This document shows positions 44,691-56,956 of a stretch of DNA of 64,000 nucleotides, one piece after another. The notes beneath the pieces were generated by a model. The model was not told the origin of the DNA. It saw only the letters and a list, made by a program, of their open reading frames with translations, and ran no database searches. The stretch spans positions 248,001 through 312,000 of the forward strand of contig NW_026262739.1 in NCBI RefSeq assembly GCF_021869535.1. Reading direction: 5' to 3'. The stretch is from Mytilus californianus. Its lineage: Eukaryota > Mollusca > Bivalvia > Mytilida > Mytilidae. Every line of letters begins with the position of its first letter. Position 1 is the stretch's first letter. Position numbers and translations under genes: made by a program.

Positions 44691-46689
44691 TACATGTACA
44701 TAAAAATATTGCCACTTGTATTATAATTCACTAATACATTCCACTGCCATCCACTAATTCTTGAAAACTTGGTAACTGAATACCTCTTTTCCAGAAATAC
44801 ATCTTGCAGCCAAAGGAAGAGAGGGAACTAAAAAGTAAACTAAAACAAAACAGTTTTACTCTTCATGCTGTAATGGCCCTCAATGTTAATGACGGCCGCA
44901 TAGTTCAAATTTCCTCTTACCAGGAATTTGATATGAAACCCAAACATGTTTATAAAGTATACCAGGCAGATAAAAACGCCTATGGTATCTGGTGAAATCA
45001 AAACAAAGGTAAAACCTTATACTTTTTCCATAGACCACAGAAATCATATATTTTTTTATTTCACAAAATTACTAGCCAAGAACTTTACATAAGTGCATTA
45101 TATTTTAAACATATACAAACCTCCTTTAGATGAGAAATCCTCGTGCTATAAAATGGTTGAATTAATTTCTTCTCTATCGTTCTGAATTAAATGCTTCTAT
45201 CAGGTGGCTTCTATGCAATAAATCCATAACCATATCAGAAATTTCTTTAATATGAAAAACTATCAAAACTTATTAATCTACATGGATAGACTATTTATCA
45301 AACAAATGCACAAAACTTCAACCAATACATTCTTTTGAAGTGCATGCTTTTGAGCACCAACGTTATGATTGCAATAATTTTTCATCGGGAACTAAAAATT
45401 AAACATTGCATTAGATTAGGCATAGGAAGGCAATAACATGAATTGGGGAGTCTATGATTATATTATCATTAAAACTACAATTAAACAGAAAAGAAGAGAT
45501 TTCAAAATTTAAATATTTTTACTTTAGTATTAATTAAAGAACAGAATTCCAATGTGCGCTGTCTTGTATACATTTTATTCATCCAAGGCCAATTATTAAC
45601 TTGAGCTTCCGAATAGCCTGTGTCGCTCACCAGATTTTACTTCAGTCGCTCATCTGATTTTACCAAACAGGTGTATAAAAACGTTAAAACTACAGATAAA
45701 AAAACACCAATTTTCAACTTCAGCTCATTAATATGTATCTCCTAGCCAGCCAACTTATGAAATGCATTGCAATTCCTCATTATTTTCAGTTTCTTGAAAC
45801 AACAGAAGAGCTGAAAGGCAGCAACATAGAACTTGTAAATCAATTCAAGGGAACAGAGTTTAAAACCATAGGAGAGGGCAAATTAATGGACCTTGGAACT
45901 AGACTATAAATTGCCAATGTGCAAAAAAAGGTATGTTTAATCTTGAAATGTCAAATAGGACTATTCCATTAAAATGTTTGTGGGGTAGTAAGGGACTTTC
46001 AAATATCCTTACAACCAATAACCATTGAGTAGTTAATTTTGCATCATGGTAATACATGCATACTGAAAAGAAGGATCAACAAAAGTCAAAAATATAACTT
46101 CCCTGCCTACCCTCCCACAAACATTTGAAAGAAATAGCTATCTCCTTGTGCTATTTTTAATTGTCAAATTCAAACAAAAGTCCCACAATAAAAAACCTGT
46201 ATCAAACAGATCGAGTATGAACTAATGAGTTTTACTCCGTTTATCATTGTAAATTTTCCAATATTATTCGAAATAGAAATCATTTTGATTACAGTTGGTT
46301 TTTTTTAAATTTAATTACCGTCATATACTAGTAATTCATAAATGTCTTTCTTAGGTATATCTTGTTGATTTTAACATCTTCAGTTGGCCATCTTCTTTTT
46401 ATCTCAGAATTGAGAAACACATCTTGCAGGAGAGTGAAGGTGGCGCATCATTACGATAGAAAATGCTGAAGAAGCAGCAAATGTCACCCCATAGGGTATG
46501 CAATTGGAAACAGTTTAGAGGTCAACTCTGAGATTAATGTCAATGTATGCTGCCTGGTAACGGCTACATTCATGGACCAGAAGGTGTTTTATTCAACCCC
46601 TTTGATAAAATTTGAGGTAATATTTTCACATATGATCACTGCTTTATCTTAAATTCCCCGGGGGAATTTCTAAAAACCATACTTCATGC

Positions 46690-47948
46690 AGCAGTCGAGA
46701 TTACACTCTAAACTTTCAAAGCAGAATTTCGATAAAGATAACACAAGATTCTCTTGTCTTCTTCCCAAATCTGAAACAAATCAGAAGCAGAGGAATATGT
46801 GCAATTGAGTGAAAAGGTGTCACAAAGGAAAGCCGTCATCCATCACTCCGTCTAGGGATTTTCACAGTGTTCTGTCCTCATTGTATGCATATTTATCAAT
46901 AGTTAGTGAAATTTTGCAATAGAAATTGAATTAGCAATGCTTTATATCAGTCAAAGTAAATACTAATATATGTCAATATAAGACATTAAATTGTCAGTGT
47001 AATCCAAAATAATGCGTTTTTATATTTATTTAGTTCTCTATTAACAGTAAAAATTTACCAATATTAACAACTTGCTGTTGTTAAAATTGACATAACATGA
47101 ATTTACCACCTTTACCTCCAAAGACTGTCGAGGGTCATGTCAATGTTATGTAACTGTTTAAATGCTAGGAGATAAGGTTTGATTGCTCAGAAAAAATGTG
47201 TTTCCACTAAAATTCAGATAAAGTGGGTGCAAGGAATTATAAGCAACCGTAAGACCTTTAATGTGTAAAAAAAATAAACAATATTTTGTCTATTAGATTT
47301 GTAACAACGATAAATTATTATATTACCTGTTCGATAATTATTTTTTGTGTGCAGAGTCAAATGTTGCCCCCTTTTTTCTTTTTCCAATATCGACATTCAA
47401 TTTTATTTATTTTCTTTTATTTGTAGAAAAAAAAACGTACCTTATTGCCAGTCCTGAAAGTACACCAACATGACAGTACCGAAGTTCATTAGAAAGGATG
47501 TTTTTATTATGTTAATGTTTAAGACATTATAAACAGAATTATATCATCTAAAAAATTACTATTAACGAAGACATTTGTGCCAATCAGCCCATGTAATAGA
47601 GAAATGACTTAAGTTTGTTCATAAACAGTCACCGCCATTCCGTGCAATACAGTAACTTACCATAGGGTCCATAATTTACAGGATTGAAAACTTTATGTTT
47701 TCAGCAGACAGAAATATACCCATTAGAAAGATTCACAGCTTTTGTTTTGATAGTGGAAAGAATGCTATTGTTACTTTGAAACTATATCCGAGGGGATTAA
47801 CAGTTCGAAATAATTATCCTGTCATTCCATAACATCGAAAGATCAGATTTTCCTGACATATGTTGTAGATACTGTTGAAAAAGAACACATTATTAAAAAG
47901 ATCAGAAATCAGTGGAATGTACTTTGTATCAAGACATGAACAACAAAA
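46690..47948 (+). repeat. Segments repeated in inverted orientation at 62.9-64.0 kb
   Basis: 46690-46930 matches the reverse complement of about 62915-63125, and 47272-47948 matches the reverse complement of 63342-64000. By eye identity is near 80%. The order of the two segments is swapped between the loci. The copy here contains splice-acceptor-like and exon-like sequence (ttatttgtag|aaaaaaaaa at 47427) but no long open frame, so it is the more decayed of the two. Confidence 0.75.
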
Positions 47949-48266
47949 TTTTACAGACTAGAGCTTTCATTTCATCAGTGGTGAAATTCCTTTGTGTCAC
48001 CGGATATATGTATCTATTTTGTTCCATTTATTTTGTTTCACATTCATATCATATTTCATATTCATGTTTCTTGACGATTGACGACAAATAGTTTTGCGCA
48101 GCGTATTTTGAAACAAACCATAGCTTTGCACGCTATATTTGGCTTTACATACTGAATATTTAAATTAGTACGATAGAAAGTTAATGCGATTCTTATTATT
48201 ATTTAAATGATATATATTTATATTCAAATGGCATGATTTATGCATGAGCTCAAAGCGCGGCAGTAC

Positions 48267-48268
<2 letters not shown>

Positions 48269-48293
<25 letters not shown>
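48269..48293. repeat. (TA)n microsatellite
   Basis: Uninterrupted TA run of about 12 units. Similar runs occur at 523-540 and in each triplicated unit (near 37846, 38697 and 39555). Confidence 0.9.
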
Positions 48294-48297
<4 letters not shown>

Positions 48298-48323
48298 ATA
48301 ATATAAGCACTTTTCGAGCAAGT

Positions 48324-48460
48324 CACTGTAGCCTTTTTCACGTAAAATCTTAAGTGTAAAATTTATCGTAAGTCTAAAATATTCCTTAACAATTGAACTA
48401 AATATTTTTATCGTAAGATTAATTTTACACTTAAGATTGTTTGTCAAAAGGGCTACTGGT
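48324..48460. mobile_element. 137 bp foldback element
   Basis: Inverted arms of nearly 60 bp (48324-48382 and 48401-48460) share aatcttaagtgtaaaat and its complement, with scattered mismatches and an 18 bp loop. It is a non-coding MITE-like hairpin. Confidence 0.78.
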
Positions 48461-48828
48461 CAATATAACAAACAGGAAAGGTGGTAGACGAGAGTCACCG
48501 CTGCAGGTACTTGTAATTGTATTAATTCTTTTATCCATGTTTAAATGTTTCAAATTAATTCTTTTATCCATGTTTAAATGTTTCAATTAAAGTAAAGTTA
48601 TTTTAGCATTTCAAATATATAATTCAATTTGGATTGAAGGCCACATTTTGGTTTATTAGTAAATGTCAGAATAAAGCTCCGTTACATGCGAATCTTTCAG
48701 TAACAATATTGTTCATATTTATTGGAAGACATTGTAAACTTGGTTTACAATTAGTATATTTGCAGATTCATAATAAAAAAAGTATTATAATTGGACGACT
48801 CATTTACTGCAGAAAATGGCCCACTATT

Positions 48829-49985
48829 GATTGATTGATTGTTGGTTGTTTAACGTCCAGTGGCAAATATTTCATGCATAATAGAACAATAACATAATGA
48901 CGGGATCTTTTAAAGTACAGAGTCACGTTATAAGAACCAAAGAAACACAAAAAGTCGCATATACAACACACACCAGCAAAAATGAAAGATAATACACATT
49001 GACGGGATGCATAAGTACCGAGCCACGTCAAATGGATATCACAGAAAACAAACCAAACAGTAAAAGTAATATAAATAATAAAACAAAGACAAATGAAAGA
49101 ACAATATAACACGTTGTCAAGATGATAAACAACGTCAGTACGCAGAATCTATACTTCAAGACCATCATGTATTATTTGTGAAGTTGATACGGAATATTTA
49201 TCAACAAGGTCTTGGTACCTTCCGATGAACTTTTTTAGAAAAAGGACGAGACGTTCTTTGACATACCCCTGGTTCATTAACTTTCTGCTCAGACACTGGT
49301 GACGTTTTACAAAGTCTGAGTAGGAGCTGCAAGCTCTTGATTGATTGATTGATTGTTGGTTGCTTAACGTCCAGTGGCAAATATTTCATGCATATTCAGG
49401 ACGAGAACACATTAACAATAAATACAATAGGTAGGTTCTGTAATGTAGGCCTTCCGGGAAGAAGGTCGGGGAAATTTAGACTGCCACTGGAAAATTAGGG
49501 TAAATTAGATAGGGACAGCAATTTTGCCTTGCAACAGGTCACCTACGGACCCCTCAAAGAGTTGTTGCAAGGGTTCTTAACGTGCAGAGAGCGTGGCACT
49601 CTCTCTACACGAGGCATCGGACTTAACGTCCCCATTCTGACCGGACGTGGCTGCGTACTTGTACATCCCGCACAGCCAAACGGACGCCCCACTTTGGCAC
49701 GGGTTTTACTGCCGGTCGGAGGAAGACCAATGGTGACCATACTTCTATTCCCCAGTCACCCTTGGGGGTTACAAGCTCTTGAATATCGAATAAGTTGGGA
49801 AATGTATATCTCATATTCCTTCCAAAGAGATGTACCAAAATCTGATATTCAAAAAGGGAAGTTATGTATAAATTTAATGCGCCGCTGTCAATTCAGAAAA
49901 AAAAATTGTATTGACATTTATACCTATTATGTATGCACATAACGTTGTCAATATAGTGGAATAAGTATGTGATTGTCATACAAGT
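48829..49985 (-). mobile_element. Second retroelement family with the same 3' tail, carrying a nested SINE-N
   Basis: Its left end (gattgattgattgttggttg, then tttaacgtccagtggcaaat and atttcatgcat) equals the 3' tail of SINE-N for about 55 bp, but the body is different and encodes no protein. It is interrupted by a SINE-N at 49341-49771 and resumes at 49783. The 5' end is not placed (49985 is a guess). The short minus frames here are not genes. Confidence 0.65.
49341..49771 (-). mobile_element. SINE-N nested in another element, with TSD
   Basis: Full-length, non-gattaaggg subfamily, somewhat diverged. Flanked by the 11 bp repeat caagctcttga (49330-49340 and 49772-49782). Confidence 0.94.
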
Positions 49986-50977
49986 GACAGGTTTGGCTAC
50001 CTACAAAACGCATCATGACAACGTAAGGCAATATAATCAAAAGCTAGTTTTTAAACAGAAAACAGCAGACCTCACATCGTTATCAGTCACAAAACCTACT
50101 ACACCTACAACACCTCAACCTCTTAGAGATTAATTTCTCACTCTCAAAATATGTTATGCCATACTCTCCTCAACCTAGACCATTTACGCAACGCCGTATA
50201 TTACTATAAATCGATTCCATAACTTTCCCGAGTCCATGCGTTTAATGGAAGTTGGTTTTAACACAGTTTCTTTCCTTGCATGTAATTAGTATAAAGTATA
50301 ATAAAAATTGGTTATGTATCAGCAACCTCAGTTTTTATTTTTATTTCAGCTCCGAAGAATGGCATGGCCTGTTATAATAAGTGTTACCGGTCACCAATAA
50401 ATTTGGTAGGTCTTTGATGGTTTAACTTTAGAAAAAAGGTCTATTGCAGACCATTACTGAAGAATGGCGATTCAGCATCATTTTCACTGGCAAACTTCCA
50501 AGCATAGATTGACAACTTCATGAGTCCGCCCATAGTGGAGGCAAGTAATTTATTAACAAGTAATACACGCATACCTGTTAGAGGAGAAATATCAAGAGTA
50601 AGTTTTTTTTCAAACTAATTCGACATATTGCAATGAATATTAGTATGTGGAAAATTCATTATTACTTTTTAACATGTACCAGTTACATATCAATTTAATA
50701 ACCTTTTTACTTGTTGGAACTTTTATCATTGATGAATTTCTTCAAATGTGGTATAAACATGAAATAAAAAGCATTTTTTTAATGGTTGACATTTCACCAG
50801 CAAGTGTGTGTCTTCAAAGACAAGTATATACATTAAATAAAACAGTGAATTACACACTGTAACTATTGCGATTGACAAGAAGTAACGTTAAAGTAATGGT
50901 AACAAAACCGCAAAATATGTATTTTACCCTTTTATTTCATGTGTATACTTGTTAATTGTAGTTGACTACAAGAAAAG

Positions 50978-51391
50978 ATTGATTGATTGATTGATTGATG
51001 GTTGCTTAACGTCCAGTGGCAAATTTTTCATGCATATTCAGGACGAGCACAAATTAACAATAAATACAATAGGTAGGTTCTGTAATAGGGGCGTCCGGGA
51101 TTAAGGTCGGAGAAATTTAGACTGCCACGGGAAATGAGGGTATATATTGGATAGGGACAGAAATTTAGCCTTGCAACAGGTCACCTACGGACCCCTCAAA
51201 GAGTTGTTGCAAGGGTTCTTAACGTGCAAAGAGCATGGCATTCTCTTTACACGAGGCATCGGATTGACGTGGCTGCAAATTTGTACATCCCGCACAGCCA
51301 AAACGGACGCCCAACTTTGGCGAGGGTTTTACCGCCGGTCGGAGGAAGACCAATGGTGACCATACTTCTATTCCCCAGTCACCCTTGGGGG
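50978..51391 (-). mobile_element. SINE-N with a ~20 bp internal deletion
   Basis: Near full-length, lacking the bases between ggcatcggatt and gacgtggctgc. The flanks share only tacaagaa (50967-50974 and 51393-51400), so the TSD is short or decayed. It lies inside an intron of the decayed gene. Confidence 0.9.
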
Positions 51392-51400
51392 TTACAAGAA

Positions 51401-52444
51401 TAAAAATAATTCATGAAAGCTGTTCAATTGTTATAAATACACAGATGGCATTGGCTAAGATGTTTGTTATTTTTATACCTCCCTAATGCTCACGATGAAT
51501 TTCAAACGACCTGGGCCAAGTGTAAATTAATATCAAAACTTAGCTTCCATAATTTTTTAATGAACAATGATAGTGGTGCCCAGTAGCAGAACATTTCTGT
51601 AATTACACTTTTACTGGTTGCCATTGAAGACTATTTTGCATACTTTTATATATTTGTTTATATTTGAAATCTTTTTCCGATTAATTATTATATAAATCAT
51701 AAAAGATAAACATGCTTTAAAAACTTACATTGTTTAATTATCATACAATAAGATTTCATCAAGCTTGAACCATCAAACCAGACAGAAAACACATACAGGG
51801 GACTACGGGTAACAAATACGATCATGAGGCCCTGCTCCCTGAAAATAAAACTTTGACAGAAGGTCACTATGACAACCATCTTTGCAGTGGCCGACAAGGT
51901 TGTGGTCAAAAATCTAAAAGTGGCAGAATATCGGGGTTCGATTTTTCTGAATTCCATGTGTGATAACAACATAATAGTGAGCTGTATTTTGTTTCAAATC
52001 TCCACTCCTAATAAAATGTAAAAAACATAACAAAAACAAAAAAATGATAACTTTTTCAAAAGACCCAAAATTTCACTCGCTTATCAATTAAATATATTTC
52101 AAAAAACAAATACATATTAACTGATGTTTGAAATGATAAATATGTACAAAAAATTCTTAATTTGATTTTTAAACATGTGGTACAACCCAATCTGTTAAAA
52201 CATATACTAAAACACATTTAAGCTAAAATTTAGTAGCATTTTGACCAATTATATACAATGTAATTATTGTTTTTTAATTAATTAAAAAAAAAAAAAAAAC
52301 ACTGAAGAAAAAGACTGAAAAAAAATGTTTTCCATTCAACTTGCAATTTTGCAATTATATGAAAGTTTGTTTACCTGTTGAGACTTATATAAACCACATA
52401 CCATTTTTATTTGTCAATCCAACTTAACTTAAATTATATTGCAG
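51401..52444. other. Non-coding intronic stretch
   Basis: AT-rich with poly-A tracts near 52285-52300. No coding feature supported. Confidence 0.5.
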
Positions 52445-53019
52445 AATGACACAGAGTTTGAAGAGACCGTCGAAGGGCTCATCATTAAGCCAAACCCTTT
52501 CTGTGTTTTAAGACTGAATCAGAAAATAGAGTTGGTAAAATGTATTTGGAAGCAAACATTTTAAAATGTACTGGACATCTAGGCAGCAAAGCTATGATAA
52601 TTGCATGTAATCTATTTTTTACCTTGGATGTCTCCTTTTTGTATCTTTTATATCAAATGCAATGTAGATTAACGACATATCCACGAAGTTAGCTCTCAAA
52701 GAGACATTAACCAACATACATTCATCTCCAAAAAAGATAATAAATGCCTTACTGGAAAGAGCTAAAGTAAAAGAAAAAAAAAAGATTGAAAACATGCAAG
52801 AAGTCTTTACCTTTTTTCAGTGAAGAACTCTGCATCTATATAGAGGATGAGGGAATGCACACGGTTTCCCGGGACATAATGAGGAACATTTTTCCAACAC
52901 ACAACTTTCAAGAGGGGACTACCATCAGGTGTAAAGTCAACAATGGGCAAGTGACGTACATTGCAAGTGCTAATCATGAAGTTGAAACCAAATCGGTTTG
53001 CTTCCAATGTCGTTCATAA
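52445..53019 (+). pseudogene. Last exons of the decayed multi-exon gene
   Basis: Exon 52445-52534 (acceptor attgcag, donor GTAAAA) reads NDTEFEETVEGLIIKPNPF, then CVLRLNQKIEL. Exon 52668-52766 reads INDISTKLALKETLTNIH, then SPKKIINALLERAK, with donor GTAAAA. Terminal exon 52821-53019 reads EELCIYIEDEGMHTVSRDI, then FPTHNFQEGTTIRCKVNNG and VCFQCRS, with TAA. The first two exon lengths (90, 99) are multiples of three. These exons are open and look better preserved than the upstream ones. The join to the last exon needs a phase that I could not reconcile with the visible donor. Confidence 0.5.
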
Positions 53020-53166
53020 TAAGGTTGCACTATCAACATTTTAGTTCCTTATAATTTTCAAAATAATTTGTTCAATTAAAATTCATATTAGAGAAGACAA
53101 CGTATTTTATGTTTTTTAAAAGACATACTAAAGATAATCGCATCGCCTCGATCAGATAGAAATCGA

Positions 53167-53424
53167 TAACAAGTTGACAATAAATACAATAGGTACGTCT
53201 TGTAAAAGAGACCATACGCGGTATAAGGTCGTGGTAATTAGGACTGTCACTGGATAATGAGTTTATTAGATTGTTGCTAGCGTTCTAACCGTGCAGAGAG
53301 CGTCGAGCTCTCTGTAAACGAGGCATCGGATTGAACGTGCAGCACCGCTCAAAGGACGCCCAACTTAGGCCAGCGTGTTGCTGCCAGTCGGCCTTACTTC
53401 TAATAACCAGTCACCCTTTTGAGA
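53167..53424 (-). mobile_element. SINE-N, old diverged copy
   Basis: The order of blocks is the same (gacaataaatacaataggta, aaggtcg, gactg.cac.gg, cgtgca.agagcgt, cgaggcatcggatt, ggacgccc, ccagtcaccctt) with many substitutions and small deletions. The GATT end is missing. It shows that the family has been active over a long time. Confidence 0.85.
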
Positions 53425-55029
53425 TTTAAGATAAGGAAATCAACTAACCAGTGGTGGTACATAATTCACTAATCAATGCAATAAACAGGCTGTCCATGTG
53501 AAAAAAAACTAATGTACAATAACAGTGGTTAAGCAAATGTTTGCATTAAATTTTACAAACACTTCACATTCATCAACTTGGCCCTCATTTATGTGAAAAA
53601 TGATAAATTTTCAACCACTTGAACGAAGTCAAAGAACCGGTTTTAGGATTCGGAATCTTGAAAGACATACAATTTATAGTGGACACGCTTTTAAATCTCG
53701 TGTTGAGTTTCTGTTCCAGAGTATCATACATATAATTAATGCTGGAAAGTCTTGTTTTACTATTACACATCAAAAGTTTCTGAAAATTTACTAACATACA
53801 ACTGATAAGTCATCTAATCAATTCATACTGTAATTAACACACACTTTCATTGGGATAAATTCTTTCTGAAAGCCAGATTATCAAGATATAATTTCAGGTT
53901 GTTGCAAAAATGCATTCGACAGAGTTTGAAGCAGATAATTTCAAACCATTTTCAGAAGCCAATTTTTCAATTCTAACAAGACATACCTGCAATTGACGTT
54001 CAATATATCTTATATCTTATCCCTGGTTCAATAATCTCTTAGGAGTAGGAGCTTGTATTTCGGCTGTATTTGTACTAACATCTATATAATGATTTTCTTC
54101 TTTATTGTTGCAAAATTGTTTTGTGTTCATAGAGTAACAATATTGCAACGAACACTTCAGAAACACATTTTTTCTGATGTATTTTGATCATTTTCGAACC
54201 TAAATTATCCATATTAAGCTTAAGAATAGACGATCCCATTATCCACACAGTGATATGTGACAAAATGATCTGTGATTGAATTCACCAATTGATTGTTTCT
54301 CCTTCTTTTATCTCCTGTCCTCTAGCAGGAGCAACTTTCTTCAAATTTTCTTTTGGCATATTGGTATTGAACCTAATCGGCAAATACAGCTATTGTAACA
54401 ATGCCACTCATCTGGACCACCAGGATCTATAGTTAAAATGCCACCTTATTAGAGCACTAGTATCTTTTGTACAAATGCATCCTATCTCGGGCACCAGGAT
54501 CTATTGTAATTTGTTCTTGTGGCGTCTTCAATATTTCATTGATTATATTGAAATAATCAACTGTTTCCGCCTTTGTTGTTTACAGGTCAGTTAAAGGAAC
54601 TGCAATGACGGTTGCGAAAGGACGGATAGCATATTTTGTTGATGCCACCTTTTTTTTCTTTTCGGCTTAACCTAAGCTGTTTAATTGATAGCTTTGATTC
54701 ATTTTGTCTAAGTTGCCTTTGCTGCTGGGTATATTTGGATTGAGATCGAGTGATGGCTGGAAGCAGGCACGTACAGATCTCATCCAATCTCTGCATGTAC
54801 TGTTCATTTGAACATCAATCCGGACTTAACCACGATATATACCCATATCATCCTTAAACGCTCTCTGCACCATCTTAAATCTCTCCATCTAATACCTAAA
54901 CATGAAAAGCACTTAAAATCAGTATAACAACAAATGTGGGCACTCTGTAAACAATAAGAATAGAAGTAATAGTACGTGACTTTTAGATAATGATACTGAA
55001 AGTAAAGCAACTTCCCAATTTTCATCAAC
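53425..55029. other. Non-coding stretch
   Basis: No gene supported. The opposed frames at 53585-53797 cover the same bases and neither has recognisable features. Confidence 0.5.
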
Positions 55030-55166
55030 TTCTAATGTTTCTTAAAAATGATATCTAAAATCTAATACAGTATTATAATCTTTATAATAATCTTGTTTAT
55101 TATTAATTGTAATGAACTTATTTCTTAAATAAACATTTATTTATAGATTTTCTTCAGGCTATTTTT

Positions 55167-55277
55167 TTATGTTTTATAAACAAATTGACTATATTTTTGT
55201 CGTTTTATTAATTTTTCCCAAGGTATAAGTTTTGCTAAAATTCCTCCTACAGTTAAAGTAATTTGAGCTATAACCAT
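55167..55277 (-). CDS. Small hydrophobic ORF in the AT-rich island
   Basis: A 36-codon ATG-started frame on the minus strand, beginning MVIAQITLTVGGILAKLIPW and ending in a Lys/Arg/Tyr-rich tail. It could be a single membrane helix. In such AT-rich DNA a chance frame of this length is possible. It may not be a gene. Confidence 0.25.
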   Translation of the reverse strand: MVIAQITLTVGGILAKLIPWEKLIKRQKYSQFVYKT

Positions 55278-55498
55278 TTTTTTATTTTAATAATTAAATT
55301 ATTTTAATAACAAACTATTATTTATATCATTTAATAGAGTTAATAATCTAGATCCATCATGAAAAACAAATGTTATTTTTTTAAACAACATTTATTATTT
55401 TCTTCAGGCTATTTTTTTATAAGATTTTGCACTTTTTGGTTTTAACATTGGATTTGCAATTTTTTGCTTTAAAAAAAAATTCTTTTGGAAAGATCATC

Positions 55499-55717
55499 TC
55501 AGGAGGAACAATTTTTCTTTCCACTATTAATAATAATTACTTCTATTTCTTCTTCTTCTTCTTCTTCAGTTTCTATGATGAAAGGTTTAGGTTCATTATC
55601 CATATCCATGTCAGTATATTCCATCATTTTAGACATATCATTCAATTCTTCTTCTTCAGCTTGTATTTGTAATTCACTTGTGTTATATTCTTGATATTTC
55701 AATCTTGTGAAATCCAT
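55499..55717 (-). CDS. Acidic 72-residue ORF in the AT-rich island
   Basis: ATG-started minus frame, MDFTRLKYQEYNTSELQIQ, with two Glu-rich runs (AEEEELND and ETEEEEEEEIE). No known domain. The composition is unlike random AT-rich translation because the third positions follow the TTC/TTCTTC repeat, so it may reflect only that repeat. The plus-strand frames over the same bases are its shadow. Confidence 0.35.
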   Translation of the reverse strand: MDFTRLKYQEYNTSELQIQAEEEELNDMSKMMEYTDMDMDNEPKPFIIETEEEEEEEIEVIIINSGKKNCSS

Positions 55718-55768
55718 TTTCTATAAATAATTAAGGTAATTATTTCTTAATAAAATTTTATAGTCTTC

Positions 55769-55959
55769 TTAAAATTTTAAATATTTATTATGATTTAATT
55801 TCACATACAAATCTTCACATAAACATTTAACTACTAGTTGTTTTCCATATGAAAAATCATTATGTTCGTGAATAATATATATAACACGTAAAAAAGTAAC
55901 ATACGTTGATATTCTAATTTGCTTCTTATATATTCCATAGGATCCATATTTTTTTACTC
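55769..55959 (-). CDS. ORF with exon-like start in the AT-rich island
   Basis: Minus frame reading VKKYGSYGIYKKQIRISTYV, then FLRVIYIIHEHND, then LVVKCLCEDLYVKLNHNKYL. It has no ATG, but ttatttacag| directly before it looks like a 3' splice site. No family recognised. It would need an upstream exon. Confidence 0.3.
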
Positions 55960-56028
55960 TGTAAATAAATATAAAAATAATAATATTATATATTAATTAA
56001 TTAATTTAATATTAAATTATATTAAAAA

Positions 56029-56391
56029 ATGAATTATAAAGAATATTTAACAAAAATATGGTATGATCCTAAAAGTTCTGTAGCTTTTTCAGGATTATAT
56101 GATTTAAATAAATATATTTTAAAAGATAATAAATTTATAATAAGTAAAAGAACAATTCAAAAATGGCTTCAAGATCAAGATTCTTATAGTGTAAGAAGAA
56201 AAGTCATACGTAAAGTTAAAACAAATAAAATAATAGTAAATGGTATAAATTATATGTGGGATGGAGATTTAATGGATGTATCTAATATTAAAGAGTATAA
56301 TGAAGGAATTACTTTTTTATTAATAATAATAGATGTTTTTTCAAGATATGTATTTGTAAAACCCTTAAAAAATAAAACTGCTTTAACATGA
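56029..56391 (+). pseudogene. Retrovirus-type integrase, N-terminal part (Polinton-like)
   Basis: ATG-started frame of 120 codons. The N-terminal helical part reads TIQKWLQDQDSYSVRRKVIR. The start of the rve catalytic core reads MWDGDLMDVSNIKEYNEG, then FLLIIIDVFSRYVFVKPLKN. The Asp in GDL is the expected first catalytic residue. The second Asp and the Glu are missing because the frame ends at TGA (56389-56391). A short open stretch in the next frame follows, so truncation by frameshift is likely. The pattern fits Polinton/Maverick integrases better than retroviral ones. This is a relic. Confidence 0.7.
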
Positions 56392-56484
56392 ACAAAATAT
56401 AAAAGAAATAAAAAATAATTATAAAAATTTAATGTTTCAATATTTTAGTAAAAAAAAATAAAGGAATTAAAATATAAAAATCAT

Positions 56485-56685
56485 ATGTTATCTGTATTAA
56501 AAATTATTCTAATCGATTATGATTTTCCTTATGATAACTTATTTTCAAATAATCAAATTATTCATACTCCTACCGACTATTTTCATTTAAACAAAATTTA
56601 TGAACAAATGTTAGGGGATGTTGTTGGTAATGATGATATTGTAATACAACGAATTTTATATTTCAAAACAGGTATTAAAAATTAA
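56485..56685 (+). CDS. Unrecognised 66-residue ORF in the AT-rich island
   Basis: ATG-started, with an even amino-acid mix (DYDFPYDNLFSNNQIIHTPT, then IYEQMLGDVVGNDD) that is less biased than chance AT-rich frames. No domain recognised. It lies 90 bp after the integrase remnant and may be part of the same element. Confidence 0.35.
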   Translation: MLSVLKIILIDYDFPYDNLFSNNQIIHTPTDYFHLNKIYEQMLGDVVGNDDIVIQRILYFKTGIKN

Positions 56686-56956
56686 AAATTGGAAATAAAG
56701 AAAATTTAATACAGTTATTATTTAATAGACAAATATATAGTAAAATAATTTAAAATTCTAGATTATATGATAAAATTGATAGACAAATTGAAACATTCGA
56801 TATGCATGGATAAATTTTTTATTTTCTAATTATGTGTAATTTTAATTTTAATCTCTGAAAATGCTGAAATATTAAAATTATTATTGTAGTTAATAAATAT
56901 ATTGTTATATTATAAAATAATTTTTATAATTATATTTATTATTATTTTGTTTACAG

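Larger units (their letters stand above)
44795..53019 (+). pseudogene. Decayed multi-exon gene, possibly RPA/OB-fold related
   Basis: Exon-like pieces with splice borders lie in order on the plus strand. 44795-45008 reads KYILQPKEERELKSKLKQ, then MALNVNDGRIVQISSYQEF, with TGA after YGIW and a donor at 45009. 45790-45931 reads FLETTEELKGSNIELVNQF, with TAA after MDLGTRL. 46405-46616 reads EKHILQESEGGA, then in a shifted frame IGYAIGNSLEVNSEINVNVC and MDQKVFYSTPLIKFE, with donor GTAATA. 50350-50405 reads APKNGMACYNKCYRSPINL. 50450-50512 reads TITEEWRFSIIFTGKLPSID. Further pieces are listed separately. A Cys-x3-Cys near a WRF...TGKL block recalls the zinc-bearing C-terminal OB fold of RPA70, but this is a weak pattern match. 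Nonsense codons in several exons mean it is dead. Confidence 0.45.

Noticed and set aside
55427-55694. Plus-strand frames rich in Phe or Ser in the AT-rich island.
   Set aside because: They are the translation of a TTC/CTT repeat antisense to the acidic frame at 55499-55717.
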